Shown here one piece after another: positions 9,118-18,819 of a stretch of DNA of 64,000 nucleotides. The stretch covers positions 1 to 64,000 of the forward strand of contig NZ_JAHTKI010000010.1 of the NCBI RefSeq assembly GCF_019145475.1, given 5' to 3'. Position 1 is the first letter of the stretch. Every line of letters begins with the position of its first letter. The position numbers and the translations under genes were made by a program. Source of the stretch: Pseudomonas botevensis (GTDB lineage: Bacteria > Pseudomonadota > Gammaproteobacteria > Pseudomonadales > Pseudomonadaceae). The notes under the pieces were generated by a model. It did not search any database, was not told where the DNA came from, and saw nothing but the letters and a program-made list of their open reading frames with translations.

Positions 9118-9159
9118 AACGGTAGATTCCCTGCGTGAGCGACGACTGACACGGCGCCT

Positions 9160-10197
9160 TCAGGTGCTCTCGCGCTCGATCACCCGGCACTGCAGCAGGT
9201 TCAGCCGTTGCACATCGTCGCTCGGCAGCACGCCGAGGCTTTCCAGCACCCGTGTTGCCGCCAGTACGCCGATCTCCAGCGCCGGTGGTTTGATGGTGCT
9301 CAGGCTGGGCAGGAGCATTTCGGCGAAGGGGTAGTCGCCGAAGCCGAGGACGGCGCAGTCCCGGGGGATTTGCAGGCCGGCACGCTGGCCGGCGAGCAGG
9401 CCACCGGCGGCGAGGTTGTCGTTGGCGAAGATGATCGCGTCGGGACGCGGTGAGGCGTTCATCAGGGCTTGCATCGCCTGCTTGCCGGCCTCGAATGGCG
9501 CGCGGTCGGCGTCCGGGGCGAACACCCAGGGTTCCAGCCCCGACTCGCGCGCGGTGGCGGCGTAACCATCGCGGCGCTCAAGGGCACTGAGGTCGCCGGG
9601 GGCGCTGTTCTGGACGAAGGCGATGCGTCGGTAGCCCTTGTCCAACAGATACCGGGCGGCGCTCACCCCGACCTCGAAATGGGAAAAACCGATCTGCATC
9701 GGTTGGCGTTCAGGCTGGTAATCCCAGGTTTCGATCACCGGGATATCGGCTTCGGCGATCATCTTTTCCGTGCCGGCGCTGTGGAAGTGGCTGGTCAGCA
9801 CCAGCGCCGCCGGCGACCAGCCGAGAAACGCCCGCACCGCGCTTTCTTCCTGTTCGGCACTGAAGTAACTGGACGCCAGCAACAGCTGATAACCATGACG
9901 ACTGAGGGTGTCGCTGAAGCCCTGAATGGTATTGGCGAAGATCGGCCCGGAGATGTTCGGAATCACCATGCCGACGATTTTCCCCCGCGCCGAGGCCAGG
10001 CCGCCGGCCACCAGATTCGGCACATACCCCAACTCCGCCACCACCGCCGCAATCCGTTCGCGGCGCTCGGGCGAAACCTGATCTGGCTGATTGAAATAGC
10101 GCGATACGGTGATGGCCGATACACCGGCCTGACGCGCCACCGCATTGAGGGTCACGCGCCCGGCGCCACGGCGTTTGCGGGGCTTTTCTTCGCTCAA
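9160..10197 (-). CDS. LacI-family transcriptional regulator
   Basis: A 345-residue repressor with an N-terminal LacI helix-turn-helix (VTLNAVARQAGVSAITVSRY, about residues 15-34) and a periplasmic-binding-like effector domain (for example FANDNLAAGGLLAG and VLGFGDYPFAEML). I choose the TTG at 10197 because AGGAAGG lies 8 bases upstream; no ATG is available near the HTH. The effector domain resembles GntR/IdnR-type members that bind sugar acids, but the ligand is not readable. It diverges from the TonB receptor cassette. A perfect 14-base palindrome of LacI type (10285-10298) lies between them, so it probably controls that cassette and itself. Confidence 0.88.
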   Translation of the reverse strand: MSEEKPRKRRGAGRVTLNAVARQAGVSAITVSRYFNQPDQVSPERRERIAAVVAELGYVPNLVAGGLASARGKIVGMVIPNISGPIFANTIQGFSDTLSRHGYQLLLASSYFSAEQEESAVRAFLGWSPAALVLTSHFHSAGTEKMIAEADIPVIETWDYQPERQPMQIGFSHFEVGVSAARYLLDKGYRRIAFVQNSAPGDLSALERRDGYAATARESGLEPWVFAPDADRAPFEAGKQAMQALMNASPRPDAIIFANDNLAAGGLLAGQRAGLQIPRDCAVLGFGDYPFAEMLLPSLSTIKPPALEIGVLAATRVLESLGVLPSDDVQRLNLLQCRVIEREST

Positions 10198-10243
10198 GGC
10201 TTGATCCTTCCTAAAAACCAAAACGCATATAAAAGTAATTTTT

Positions 10244-10280
10244 CAGTATTGGACGCTCTATGTGTCGCTTGCCAATACTG
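10244..10280. promoter_or_regulatory. Inverted repeat in the LacI/TonB intergenic region
   Basis: CAGTATTGG (10244-10252) and CCAATACTG (10272-10280) are perfect 9-base arms separated by 19 bases. They lie beside the LacI-type palindrome. This could be a second regulator site or an RNA hairpin in the receptor leader. Confidence 0.45.
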
Positions 10281-10284
10281 GCGA

Positions 10285-10298
10285 TGTTAGCGCTAACA
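10285..10298. promoter_or_regulatory. LacI-family operator
   Basis: TGTTAGCGCTAACA is a perfect 14-base palindrome with the central CG pair typical of LacI/GalR-family operators. It lies between the LacI-family gene and the TonB receptor, where such a repressor would act on the receptor operon. Confidence 0.75.
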
Positions 10299-10402
10299 AG
10301 GCGCGCTGTCTGCTACTCGCTCGAGCGAATGCCCAAGACACCGATACAGGCGCTGTCGTCGCAGAACGGCAGCGGTTCAGGGCCATTTTCGAGCGGGCAA
10401 GC

Positions 10403-12628
10403 ATGCACAACATTCCTGGGGCGACACACAAACTGGCGCAATCGATTCGCGCTGCGGGCTGGCTGTTCACCGGGCTGGCGGCGCTGCCGCTGGCCGATGC
10501 ACTGGCCGCCGACAGCAGCGATCAGGAGCCGACACTCAAGTCCGTGACGGTCACTGCCACCCGCCGTGAAGAGTCGCTGCAAAAGGTTCCGGTGGCGGTA
10601 TCGGTGATCGACGGCGAGCAACTGGAACGCGACAACCGCAACGGCGTGGCGAGCATCGTCCAGCAAGTGCCGTCGCTGAATTTCCGTACCGGCGCGTCGA
10701 ACAAGGACACCTCGTTGTTCGTGCGAGGCGTGGGAACGATTTCCACCTCGCCGGGCGTCGAGCCGACCGTGGCCACGGTGATCGATGGCGTGGTGTACGC
10801 CCGTCCCGGCCAGTCGACCCTCGACCTGCTGGATCTGGAGCGCGTCGAAGTCCTGCGCGGCCCGCAAGGCACGCTGTTCGGCAAGAACGCGTCGGCCGGC
10901 GTGCTCAACATCACCAGCAAGGCACCGACCAACGACACCCACGGCTACATCGACCAGTCGTACTACAGCGGCAATGAAAGCCGCACCCGCTTCGGCATTG
11001 GCGGGAGCCTGATTCCGGACACGCTCAAGGGCTCGATCAGCACCCTGTTCGGCACCTACGACGGTAACGTCGACAATCAGCACAACGGCCAGGAGGTCAA
11101 CGGCTACAACCATCGCGGCGTGCGCGGCAAGCTGGAGTTCACCCCGAATGATGACCTCACCTTCACCCTGATTGCCGACTACATGCAGTCCCACGATGAC
11201 GGTCCGAACGGTGTCGTCACCAAGGCCCTGACTCCGGCGTTCGCCAACGCGCTGAGCCCGGTCGGCGCCACCAGCCACAATCGCGACATCAACACCGATA
11301 CCCGCAGTCACGTCGAGGACATCAACAAAGGCCTGTCCGGCCAGCTCGATTGGCAACTGGGCGATTACACCCTGACTTCGATCACCGCCTGGCGCGGCTG
11401 GGACAACACCCAGTATCAGGATGGCGACCGTCTCGGCACAGTGACGGCGGCATTCCCCGGCACGGCGGACAAGGGCGACCTGGCGTTCGACCAGTATTCG
11501 CAGGAGCTGCGCCTGGCCTCGCCGAAAGGTGAATTCCTCGAATACGTCGGCGGCCTGTTCTACATGCACGGCAAGGACGAAGAGACCTACCGGCGCACGC
11601 TCACCACCACCACGCGCACTGATCGTGGCGTCGCCGACTACAGCACCACCAGCGACAGCTACGCAGTGTTCGGCGAAAGCACGCTGAATTTCACCCCGGA
11701 TTTTCGTGGCATCGTCGGCCTGCGCTACACCCACGATGAGCTGGAATACGACCACCGTCGCGTCTCGACATCGGCGACCACAGTCAGCGGCATTCAACCG
11801 GCGACAAGTAGCTCAGGTTCGGTGGACGAGGACGGCTGGTCCGGCCGTCTCGGCGTGCAATACGACCTGAGCGATGCGGTCACCACCTACCTGACTTACT
11901 CGCGTGGCTACAAGGGGCCGGCCTATAACGTGTTCTTCAACATGCAGCCGCGCGACACCGAAGCGTTGAAACCGGAAACCTCCAACACCTGGGAGGCGGG
12001 GATCAAGGCGACGAGCTGGAACAATCGCCTGACCACCAATCTCGCGATTTTCCACAGCGACTACGACAACTATCAGGCCAACTTTTTTGATACCGTCGCC
12101 GGGCAAGTGGTGACGCGTCTGATCAACGCCGGCAGCGTCAGCACCGAAGGCGTCGAACTCGACTACGCCTTGCAGGCGACCCAGCAACTGAAACTGTCCG
12201 GCGCACTCGCCTACACCCGCGCGCGCATCGACGAATTCGCCTGCCCGGCGGGTGCGGCGGCGTCCTGCAACGTCAACGGCAAACCGCTGCCGTTCAGTCC
12301 GGACTGGAAAAGTTACGTGCGCGCCGACTACACCATCCCGCTGGATAACGGCCTGGATATCGAACTCGGCACCGATTACAGCTGGCAGAGCGAAGTGCAG
12401 TACGACATCAGCCAGAACGCCGACACCAAACAGGGCGCCTACGGCCTCTGGAACGCCAGCGTCGCCCTCGCCGATTACACCCATGGCTGGCGCGTGGCGC
12501 TGCTGGGCAAGAACCTCACCGACAAGTCCTACTCGCCATTGCTCGCCAGTGGTGGCAACTACATCTACCGCGCCGTGCCACGGGATGACGAACGCTACTT
12601 CGGCGTGCAACTGCGCAAGGATTTCTGA
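10403..12628 (+). CDS. TonB-dependent outer-membrane receptor
   Basis: A 741-residue receptor with a signal peptide ending near ADALAADS, a plug domain (VTVTATRREESLQKVPVAVS, GTLFGKNASAGVLNITSK) and a C-terminal beta-barrel ending in LRKDF. I start at MHNIPGATHK (ATG 10403), which gives a sensible signal peptide; the frame is open upstream to 10262. The barrel type resembles the FecA-like receptors for sugars, aromatics or organosulfur compounds rather than classic siderophore receptors. It is the first gene of a cassette with the flavin monooxygenase (1-base gap) and the aldo/keto reductase. The ligand is unknown. Confidence 0.85.
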   Translation: MHNIPGATHKLAQSIRAAGWLFTGLAALPLADALAADSSDQEPTLKSVTVTATRREESLQKVPVAVSVIDGEQLERDNRNGVASIVQQVPSLNFRTGASNKDTSLFVRGVGTISTSPGVEPTVATVIDGVVYARPGQSTLDLLDLERVEVLRGPQGTLFGKNASAGVLNITSKAPTNDTHGYIDQSYYSGNESRTRFGIGGSLIPDTLKGSISTLFGTYDGNVDNQHNGQEVNGYNHRGVRGKLEFTPNDDLTFTLIADYMQSHDDGPNGVVTKALTPAFANALSPVGATSHNRDINTDTRSHVEDINKGLSGQLDWQLGDYTLTSITAWRGWDNTQYQDGDRLGTVTAAFPGTADKGDLAFDQYSQELRLASPKGEFLEYVGGLFYMHGKDEETYRRTLTTTTRTDRGVADYSTTSDSYAVFGESTLNFTPDFRGIVGLRYTHDELEYDHRRVSTSATTVSGIQPATSSSGSVDEDGWSGRLGVQYDLSDAVTTYLTYSRGYKGPAYNVFFNMQPRDTEALKPETSNTWEAGIKATSWNNRLTTNLAIFHSDYDNYQANFFDTVAGQVVTRLINAGSVSTEGVELDYALQATQQLKLSGALAYTRARIDEFACPAGAAASCNVNGKPLPFSPDWKSYVRADYTIPLDNGLDIELGTDYSWQSEVQYDISQNADTKQGAYGLWNASVALADYTHGWRVALLGKNLTDKSYSPLLASGGNYIYRAVPRDDERYFGVQLRKDF

Positions 12629-12629
12629 A

Positions 12630-13949
12630 ATGAGCCGACAGCTGAAACTCGGCGTGTTCCTCATGGCCACCGGGCACCACGTCGCGGCGTGGCGCCATCC
12701 GGAGGTGCCGGCCAACGCGGGACTGGATTTCGCCCATTACAAACGCCTGGCGCAGATTGCCGAGGCCGCGAAGTTCGATGCGCTGTTCGTCGCCGACAGC
12801 GTCGCCGCGCCGACCCAGGACATCGCCAGCCGCATGGCGCGCTCGGATCATTTCGAACCGCTGACCCTGCTCTCGGCCCTGAGCGCCGTGACCGAGCACA
12901 TCGGCCTGATCGCCACCGCCACCACCAGCTACAACGAGCCCTACCATGTGGCGCGTAAATTCGCCTCGCTGGATCACCTGTCCGGCGGGCGCGCCGGATG
13001 GAATCTGGTGACCTCGGACAACGCCGCCGAAGCACTGAATTTCGGCCGCGACCAACACCTCGGCCATGCCGAGCGCTACAGCCGTGCCCGGGAGTTTCAT
13101 CAGGTGGTGACCGGGCTCTGGGACAGTTGGCAGGACGACGCCTTCGTTCGTGACAAGGCCAGCGGCACGTATTACGACCCGGAAAAACTGCATGTGCTGG
13201 ATCACGTCGGCGAGCACTTTCGGGTCAAGGGGCCGCTCAATGTCGCGCGCTCACCGCAAGGGCAACCGGTGATTGTCCAGGCCGGTTCCTCCGAAACCGG
13301 CCGCGAGCTGGCGGCGCAGACCGCTGAAGTGGTGTTCACCGCGCAGACTTCGCTGGCCAGTGCCCAGGCGTTCTACGCCGATCTCAAAGGGCGTCTGGGG
13401 CGGTACGGGCGCAGCGCCGATTCGCTGAAAATCATGCCGGGTGTGTTTGTTGTCGTCGGGCAGTCGGAGGCCGAAGCGCAGGAAAAATATGAAACGTTTC
13501 AGCAATTGGTCGAACCCGAGGTTGGCGTCGCGCTGCTTGGGCGTATGCTGGGCAACTTCGATCTGTCGAAATACCCGTTGGACGGGCCGCTGCCGGAACT
13601 GCCGCTGACCGACAGCGGCCAGCAGAGCCGGCAGAAACTGCTGACCGAAGTCGCTGGCCGGGAGCATCTGACGCTGGCCGAACTGGGCCGCCGAATTGCT
13701 GGCGGTCGCGGGCATTACAGCGTCGTCGGCACTCCGGCGCAGATTGCCGACCGCTTGCAGGAATGGTTCGAGCAAGGCGCGGCGGACGGCTTCAACGTGC
13801 TGGTGCCGCACCTGCCCGGCGGACTCGAAGACTTTGCCAACAACGTGGTCCCGGAACTGCAACGGCGCGGGCTGTTCAGAACGGAATACGAAGGCCGGAC
13901 ATTACGCCAGAACCTTGGCCTCGCCCGGCCCGGCAATCGATTTGCGTAG
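12630..13949 (+). CDS. LLM-class flavin-dependent monooxygenase (NtaA/SnaA/DszA type)
   Basis: A 439-residue FMNH2-dependent oxygenase of the bacterial luciferase-like fold. The family signatures GWNLVTSDNAAEALNFGRD (about residues 130-148) and QAGSSETGRELAAQTAEVVF (about 215-234) mark the two-component NtaA/DszA branch, which needs a separate flavin reductase. Members oxidise aminopolycarboxylates, thiophene sulfones, dimethyl sulfide and sulfonates. Its ATG comes one base after the receptor stop, so the two are co-transcribed. The adjacent tauABCD makes an organosulfur substrate plausible. No flavin reductase gene is seen nearby. Confidence 0.87.
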   Translation: MSRQLKLGVFLMATGHHVAAWRHPEVPANAGLDFAHYKRLAQIAEAAKFDALFVADSVAAPTQDIASRMARSDHFEPLTLLSALSAVTEHIGLIATATTSYNEPYHVARKFASLDHLSGGRAGWNLVTSDNAAEALNFGRDQHLGHAERYSRAREFHQVVTGLWDSWQDDAFVRDKASGTYYDPEKLHVLDHVGEHFRVKGPLNVARSPQGQPVIVQAGSSETGRELAAQTAEVVFTAQTSLASAQAFYADLKGRLGRYGRSADSLKIMPGVFVVVGQSEAEAQEKYETFQQLVEPEVGVALLGRMLGNFDLSKYPLDGPLPELPLTDSGQQSRQKLLTEVAGREHLTLAELGRRIAGGRGHYSVVGTPAQIADRLQEWFEQGAADGFNVLVPHLPGGLEDFANNVVPELQRRGLFRTEYEGRTLRQNLGLARPGNRFA

Positions 13950-13953
13950 CGCC

Positions 13954-13975
13954 CTTCGCGAGCCTGCCCGCGAAG
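13954..13975. repeat. REP-type palindrome
   Basis: CTTCGCGAGCCTGCCCGCGA followed by AG is a short REP-like hairpin between the monooxygenase and the aldo/keto reductase. It could reduce readthrough or stabilise the upstream mRNA. A similar CTTCGCGGGCTTGTCCGCGA lies at about 15092 beyond the reductase. Confidence 0.5.
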
Positions 13976-14014
13976 CTATCGACACCATTTTCAAGACCGA
14001 CAAGAGAGGATTCG

Positions 14015-15052
14015 ATGACTTACACCGCTGCCGAAAACCGCTATGACTCCATTCCCTACCGTCGCGTCGGACGCAGCGGCCTGGTGCTGCCGGCGCTGTC
14101 TCTGGGCCTTTGGCACAACTTCGGCGACAGCACGCCGATCGACACCCAGCGCGCCTTGCTGCGCACGGCGTTCGACCTGGGGATCAACCACTTCGACCTG
14201 GCCAACAACTACGGCCCGCCTTACGGCAGCGCCGAGATCAATTTCGGTCGCCTGCTGCGTGAAGATTTCAAGCCGTATCGCGATGAGCTGATCATCTCCA
14301 GCAAGGCCGGCTGGGACATGTGGCCCGGCCCTTATGGCCAGGGCGGTGGCTCGCGCAAATACGTCCTCGCCAGCCTCGACCAGAGCCTGCAACGCCTGGG
14401 CCTGGACTACGTGGATATCTTCTATTCGCACCGCTTCGACCCGGACACCCCGCTGGAAGAAACCGCCAGCGCCCTCGCCACTGCCGTGCAGCAGGGCAAG
14501 GCGTTGTACATCGGCATCTCGTCGTACTCCGGGGTGAAAACCCGCGAAATCGCCGCGTTGCTCAAAGAGTGGAAAGTGCCGCTGCTGATTCACCAGCCGG
14601 CCTACAACCTGCTCAACCGTTGGGTGGAAAACGACCTGCTCGACACCACCGATGAACTGGGCACCGGCGTGATTGCCTTCACCCCGCTGGCGCAAGGCCT
14701 GCTCACCGACAAATACCTCAACGGCGTGCCGGCGGATGCGCGGGTCAATCGTCCGGGCGGTGGTTCGTTGCTGCCTTCGCATCTGTCCGAGGCCAACATC
14801 GCCCATGTGCGAGCACTGAACGAGATCGCCAAGCGACGCGGCCAGAGCCTGGCGCAACTGGCCCTGGCGTGGACCCTGCGCGACCCGCGGGTGACCTCGG
14901 CCCTGATCGGCGCGAGCTGGCCGGAGCAGATCATCGAGAACGTCGGGGCGTTGAAGAACCTGAGCTTCAGCGCCGAGGAACTGGCGGAGATTGATCGGTT
15001 TGCCCAGGAGGGTGGGATCAATCTTTGGGAGAAGCCTTCAACGGCGGAGTAA
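14015..15052 (+). CDS. Aldo/keto reductase, YghZ/MgrA type
   Basis: A 345-residue NADPH-dependent reductase. The start MTYTAAENRY follows AGAGAGGA. Family marks are GLWHNFGD near the N-terminus, NHFDLANNYGPPYGSAE (catalytic Asp and Tyr) and DIFYSHRFDPDTPLEET. The closest family I recognise is L-glyceraldehyde-3-phosphate/methylglyoxal reductase (YghZ, AKR14). In this setting it may reduce an aldehyde released by the neighbouring monooxygenase; that role is inferred. It is 65 bases downstream of the monooxygenase, with a REP-like hairpin between. Confidence 0.85.
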   Translation: MTYTAAENRYDSIPYRRVGRSGLVLPALSLGLWHNFGDSTPIDTQRALLRTAFDLGINHFDLANNYGPPYGSAEINFGRLLREDFKPYRDELIISSKAGWDMWPGPYGQGGGSRKYVLASLDQSLQRLGLDYVDIFYSHRFDPDTPLEETASALATAVQQGKALYIGISSYSGVKTREIAALLKEWKVPLLIHQPAYNLLNRWVENDLLDTTDELGTGVIAFTPLAQGLLTDKYLNGVPADARVNRPGGGSLLPSHLSEANIAHVRALNEIAKRRGQSLAQLALAWTLRDPRVTSALIGASWPEQIIENVGALKNLSFSAEELAEIDRFAQEGGINLWEKPSTAE

Positions 15053-15142
15053 GTGTTCGGCGCCGGATCATCCGGCGCCTGTTTCGGCCTCTTCGCGGGC
15101 TTGTCCGCGATAGGGTCTTCACATTCAATCAAGAATCCGGGT

Positions 15143-15985
15143 TCAGCGAAAAAACGGCACATCCCCCAACACCGTCGCCCGCTGCATCACCCGCCGCGCC
15201 GGGCGGTAGTCGTCCACTGCGTAGTGCTGGGTCACGCGGTTGTCCCAGAACGCAATATCGTCTTTCTGCCAGCGCCAGCGAATGGTGAATTCCGGGCGGG
15301 TGGCGTGGGCGAACAGAAACTTCAGGATCGCCTCGCTCTCTGTCTCCGACAGTTCATTGATCTTCGAGGTGAAACCTTCATTGACGAACAGCGCGCGCCG
15401 GCCGCTCACCGGATGGGTGCGAATGACCGGGTGCGACAACGGTGGATTCTTGCGTCTTGCCTCTTCCCACTGCGTCAGCGCTTCGGGTGTGTTGCCGTAG
15501 CGTTCCAGCGGAAACGAGCGGGTGAAATCGTGCGTCGCGGTCAGCCCTTCGAGCAGGGCTTTCATCGGTGCCGACAGTGCTTCATACGCAGCAATCCCGC
15601 TGGCCCACAACGTATCGCCACCGAACTCGGGCAGGAGCTTGGCACTGAGCACCGCGCCCATGGCCGGGGTCGGCAGGAAGGTCACGTCGGTGTGCCAGAT
15701 CGCGTTGTCGCGCACGTCGGTGACGGCGGTGTCGAGGATCAGCACTTCCGGCTGTTCCGGCACGTTCGGGTAGATCGGATGAATGTGCAGGTCGCCGAAG
15801 TAATGGGCGAAGCGCGCCTGTTGCGCCGGCTCGATCGGCTGGTTGCGGAAGAACAGCACCTGATATTCGAGCAACGCCTGTTCGATGGCGTCACGTTGTT
15901 CCAGGTTCAGCGGCTGGCTGATGTCGACGCCGCTGATCTGCGCGCCGAGGGCCGAGCTTAAAGGGACGATGTTCAGGCTGCTCAT
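15143..15985 (-). CDS. tauD: Taurine dioxygenase
   Basis: A 280-residue Fe(II)/2-oxoglutarate-dependent TauD/TfdA enzyme that oxidises taurine to sulfite and aminoacetaldehyde. The HxD iron ligands are in AIWHTDVTF (about residues 96-104). The distal histidine is in [12 protein letters not shown] and the 2-oxoglutarate arginine in RRVMQRATV. The start at [11 protein letters not shown] (ATG 15985) is chosen over an upstream TTG. It is the last gene of tauABCD. TauD homologues acting on other alkanesulfonates or sulfate esters exist, so taurine is likely but not certain. Confidence 0.87.
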   Translation of the reverse strand: MSSLNIVPLSSALGAQISGVDISQPLNLEQRDAIEQALLEYQVLFFRNQPIEPAQQARFAHYFGDLHIHPIYPNVPEQPEVLILDTAVTDVRDNAIWHTDVTFLPTPAMGAVLSAKLLPEFGGDTLWASGIAAYEALSAPMKALLEGLTATHDFTRSFPLERYGNTPEALTQWEEARRKNPPLSHPVIRTHPVSGRRALFVNEGFTSKINELSETESEAILKFLFAHATRPEFTIRWRWQKDDIAFWDNRVTQHYAVDDYRPARRVMQRATVLGDVPFFR

Positions 15986-16041
15986 GGTGGTTCTCGTCAA
16001 TTGCGTGGCCCCGAACTGTCGGGGTAGTCAGTGCAGAAAAA

Positions 16042-16881
16042 TCAGTGAGCCTGGCCGTGCCACGGCACCAGTTTGCGTTGCAGGGCGCGCAGGCCCATTT
16101 CCATGGCGAAGGCGATCAGGGCGATGACCAGAATCCCCAGCACCACCACATCGGTGACCAGGAACTGCGCGGCCGACTGCACCATGAAGCCCAGGCCGCT
16201 GGTGGCCGCGATCAGTTCGGCGGCGACCAGCGTCGACCAGCCGACCCCCAGACCAATCCGCACGCCAGTGAGGATGTCCGGCAGGGCACTCGGCAAAATC
16301 ACATGGCGGATCAGCTGTGCGCGAGTGGCGCCCAGCGACTGCGCGGCACGCAACTTGGCCGGGTCGACGGTGCGCACGCCGGTGGCGGTGGCAATCGCGA
16401 TCGGGGCGAAAATCGCCAAGTAGATCAGCAGCACTTTCGACAACTCGCCGATGCCGCACCAGATCACGATCAATGGCAGATAGGCCAGTGGCGGAATCGG
16501 CCGGTAGAACTCGATCAATGGGTCGAGCACTCCCCGGGCGATGCGGTTGGCGCCGATGGCGATGCCCACCGGCACGGCGGTGAGAATGGCAAAACCGAGG
16601 CCCAGGCCGATGCGGCTCAGGCTCGCGCCCAAGTGCTGCCACAGGGTCGAATCCATGTAGCCGCTGGTTGCCAGCAACCAGCCTTTTTGCAGCACGGCCG
16701 AAGGGGGTGGCAGGAACAGCGGCTCGATCAGGCTGGTGGCGGTGACCGCCCACCAGCCCAGCAACAAGGCGAACAAGGTCAACACGCTGATCCAGCGGGT
16801 GCTGAGGCGGCGGCGCACAGGAATTGCCACCGATGGCACGGCGGATTTCACCACCGCTGCGGAAACGTCGTAACTGCTCAT
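16042..16881 (-). CDS. tauC: Taurine ABC transporter permease
   Basis: A 279-residue inner-membrane permease of the TauC/SsuC family with about six membrane segments and the family loop [20 protein letters not shown] (about residues 179-198). It overlaps the tauB stop by 4 bases (ATGA), which shows translational coupling. Confidence 0.9.
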   Translation of the reverse strand: MSSYDVSAAVVKSAVPSVAIPVRRRLSTRWISVLTLFALLLGWWAVTATSLIEPLFLPPPSAVLQKGWLLATSGYMDSTLWQHLGASLSRIGLGLGFAILTAVPVGIAIGANRIARGVLDPLIEFYRPIPPLAYLPLIVIWCGIGELSKVLLIYLAIFAPIAIATATGVRTVDPAKLRAAQSLGATRAQLIRHVILPSALPDILTGVRIGLGVGWSTLVAAELIAATSGLGFMVQSAAQFLVTDVVVLGILVIALIAFAMEMGLRALQRKLVPWHGQAH

Positions 16882-17672
16882 GCGCGCTCCTGCCGCTGGG
16901 CGGCGCTGCGTTGCGAGAACACTTTGGCGAGCACGTGTTCGCGGGTTTCGATGAAACGCGGGTCGGACTTGATCGCCCGTGCCGATTCGCCGGCGGCGTA
17001 ACGCTGGCCGAAGTCCAGGTGCAGGCGTTCGACGATCTGCCCCGGATTGGGTGCCAGCAGAATCAGATCCGTGGCGAGGAACACGGCTTCTTCAATGTCG
17101 TGGGTAATCAGGAACACCGGTTTGGCGGTGCGTTGCCAGACTTGCAGCAACAGCTCCTGCATCTGTTCGCGGGTGAACGCATCGAGGGCGCCGAACGGTT
17201 CATCCATCAGCAACACCCGTGGGTCGGCGGCGAGGGCGCGAGCCAGGCCGACGCGCTGTTTCTGTCCGCCGGAGAGCTGCCAGATGCGACGCTTTTCGAA
17301 ACCCGAGAGATCGACCAGCGCGAGCATTTCCCGGGCGCGCTGTTCGCGTTTGTCCTTGGCGACGCCGGCCAGCTCAAGGCCGAAGGCGACGTTGGCCAGG
17401 ACGTCCTGCCACGGCAGCAGGGCATCGTCCTGGAACACCACGCCGCGTTCGGCGCTCGGGCCTTTGACGGGCACGTTGTCGAGGGTGATGCGCCCGGCGC
17501 TGGGTTCGACGAAGCCGGCGATCAGGTTCAACAGCGAGGTCTTGCCACTGCCGGACGGGCCGAGGGCCACCAGCAACTGCTGAGGACCGAGGCTCAGGGA
17601 AATATCCGACAACACCGGTTCCGGGCTGCCGGGGTACTGTGCGCTGATGCGCTCCAGCTGTAGCAAGGCCAT
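16878..17672 (-). CDS. tauB: Taurine ABC transporter ATP-binding protein
   Basis: A 264-residue ABC ATPase. Walker [10 protein letters not shown] is near residues 38-46, [14 protein letters not shown] near 134-147, Walker B VLLMDEP near 154-160, and the switch histidine is in [10 protein letters not shown]. Sequence style and neighbours fit TauB/SsuB. It lies 15 bases after tauA and overlaps tauC. Confidence 0.92.
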   Translation of the reverse strand: MALLQLERISAQYPGSPEPVLSDISLSLGPQQLLVALGPSGSGKTSLLNLIAGFVEPSAGRITLDNVPVKGPSAERGVVFQDDALLPWQDVLANVAFGLELAGVAKDKREQRAREMLALVDLSGFEKRRIWQLSGGQKQRVGLARALAADPRVLLMDEPFGALDAFTREQMQELLLQVWQRTAKPVFLITHDIEEAVFLATDLILLAPNPGQIVERLHLDFGQRYAAGESARAIKSDPRFIETREHVLAKVFSQRSAAQRQERA

Positions 17673-17687
17673 CGCAGTCGCTCCCGA

Positions 17688-18665
17688 TCAGTTGGTGATG
17701 TACTTGGCGCTGACGTACGGCGCGTAGTCCGGCAGCACCGCCTCGACCTTGCCTTGTTCCTTGAGGAACGCGGCGGTGTCGGTGATGGCTTTGGTGGTCG
17801 GCGCGCCGAGGTCAGTGACCTGATCCGCCGCCAGCGGGTAGACGTTGCCTTGCAGCAGCAGCGGAATATCGCTGGCCTTGGCGCCGGACAGTTTCACCAG
17901 TTTGTCGACGTTGCCCTTGTCGGCGAGCCAGGCTTGCGGGTCCTTGCGGTATTCGGCGTAAGCGTCGAGGGTGACCTTGGCGAACGCGGTGACGATTTCC
18001 GGGTGTTTCTCGGCGAAGTCCTTGCGCACGATCCAGGCATCGAAGGTCGGCGCACCGAACTTGGCCAGTTCGCCGGAAGTAATCAGCACCTTGCCGTTTT
18101 CCTTGGCCACGCCCAGCGCCGGATCCCAGACGTAGGTGGCGTCGATGTCACCGCGTTTCCAGGCGGCGATGATCGCGGGCGGAGCCAGGTTGAGGACGGT
18201 GACTTTCGACGGATCGATGTTCCAGTGCTTCAGTGCGGCGAGCAGGCTGTAGTGACCGGTGGACACGAACGGCACGGCGATTTTCTTGCCGAGCAGATCC
18301 TGTGGCGTCTTGATCCCGGAACCGTCGCGTGCGACCAGCGCTTCGGCAGCGCCGATCTGGGTCGCGATGAGGAAGGTTTCCACCGGGACTTTGCGGGTGA
18401 TCGCCGCGGTCAGCGGGCTGGAACCGAGGTAGCCGATCTGCACGTCGCCGGAGGCGATGGCGGCAATGATGTCGGCCCCGTTATCGAATTTGCGCCAGTT
18501 GATGTCGGCCTTGGTGGCTTTTTCATAGGCGCCGTCGGCCTGGGCGACTTTCGCCGGGTCAACGGTGGTCTGGTAGGCGACGGTGAGGTCGGCGGCCTGA
18601 GCCAGGAAGCTCGCGGCAGCCAGGGAGGCCACGGCCAGCAGGCGAAGCGGGAATGTCAGTTTCAT
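17688..18665 (-). CDS. tauA: Taurine-binding periplasmic protein
   Basis: A 325-residue substrate-binding protein with a signal peptide cut near LAQAADLTV. The motifs GDVQIGYLGSSPLTAA, IAVPFVSTGHYSLL and ATYVWDPALG are characteristic of TauA rather than SsuA. It is the first gene of tauABCD, behind the AT-rich region at 18711-18777, and probably expressed under sulfate limitation. Confidence 0.92.
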   Translation of the reverse strand: MKLTFPLRLLAVASLAAASFLAQAADLTVAYQTTVDPAKVAQADGAYEKATKADINWRKFDNGADIIAAIASGDVQIGYLGSSPLTAAITRKVPVETFLIATQIGAAEALVARDGSGIKTPQDLLGKKIAVPFVSTGHYSLLAALKHWNIDPSKVTVLNLAPPAIIAAWKRGDIDATYVWDPALGVAKENGKVLITSGELAKFGAPTFDAWIVRKDFAEKHPEIVTAFAKVTLDAYAEYRKDPQAWLADKGNVDKLVKLSGAKASDIPLLLQGNVYPLAADQVTDLGAPTTKAITDTAAFLKEQGKVEAVLPDYAPYVSAKYITN

Positions 18666-18710
18666 GGGAGAGCTCCATATCAGGCGACCGAGCGTCGGCG
18701 TGAAAGGAGA

Positions 18711-18777
18711 CTAAATGATCTAAGAATCTAAAAATAAATAACTTTTTAGAATGAGCTTATTAGCGGAAAAATCTAAG
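18711..18777 (-). promoter_or_regulatory. AT-rich promoter/activator region of tauABCD
   Basis: A strongly AT-rich stretch starts 45 bases upstream of tauA. The word ATCTAAG occurs twice (18718-18724 and 18771-18777), and TTTTTAGAATG lies between. A CysB-like LysR activator, as in enteric tau promoters, would suit this region; that is inference. Confidence 0.4.
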
Positions 18778-18819
18778 CCGAGGGGGATATTTCGGATTCT
18801 TCGTTCGACGTGAGATCTT

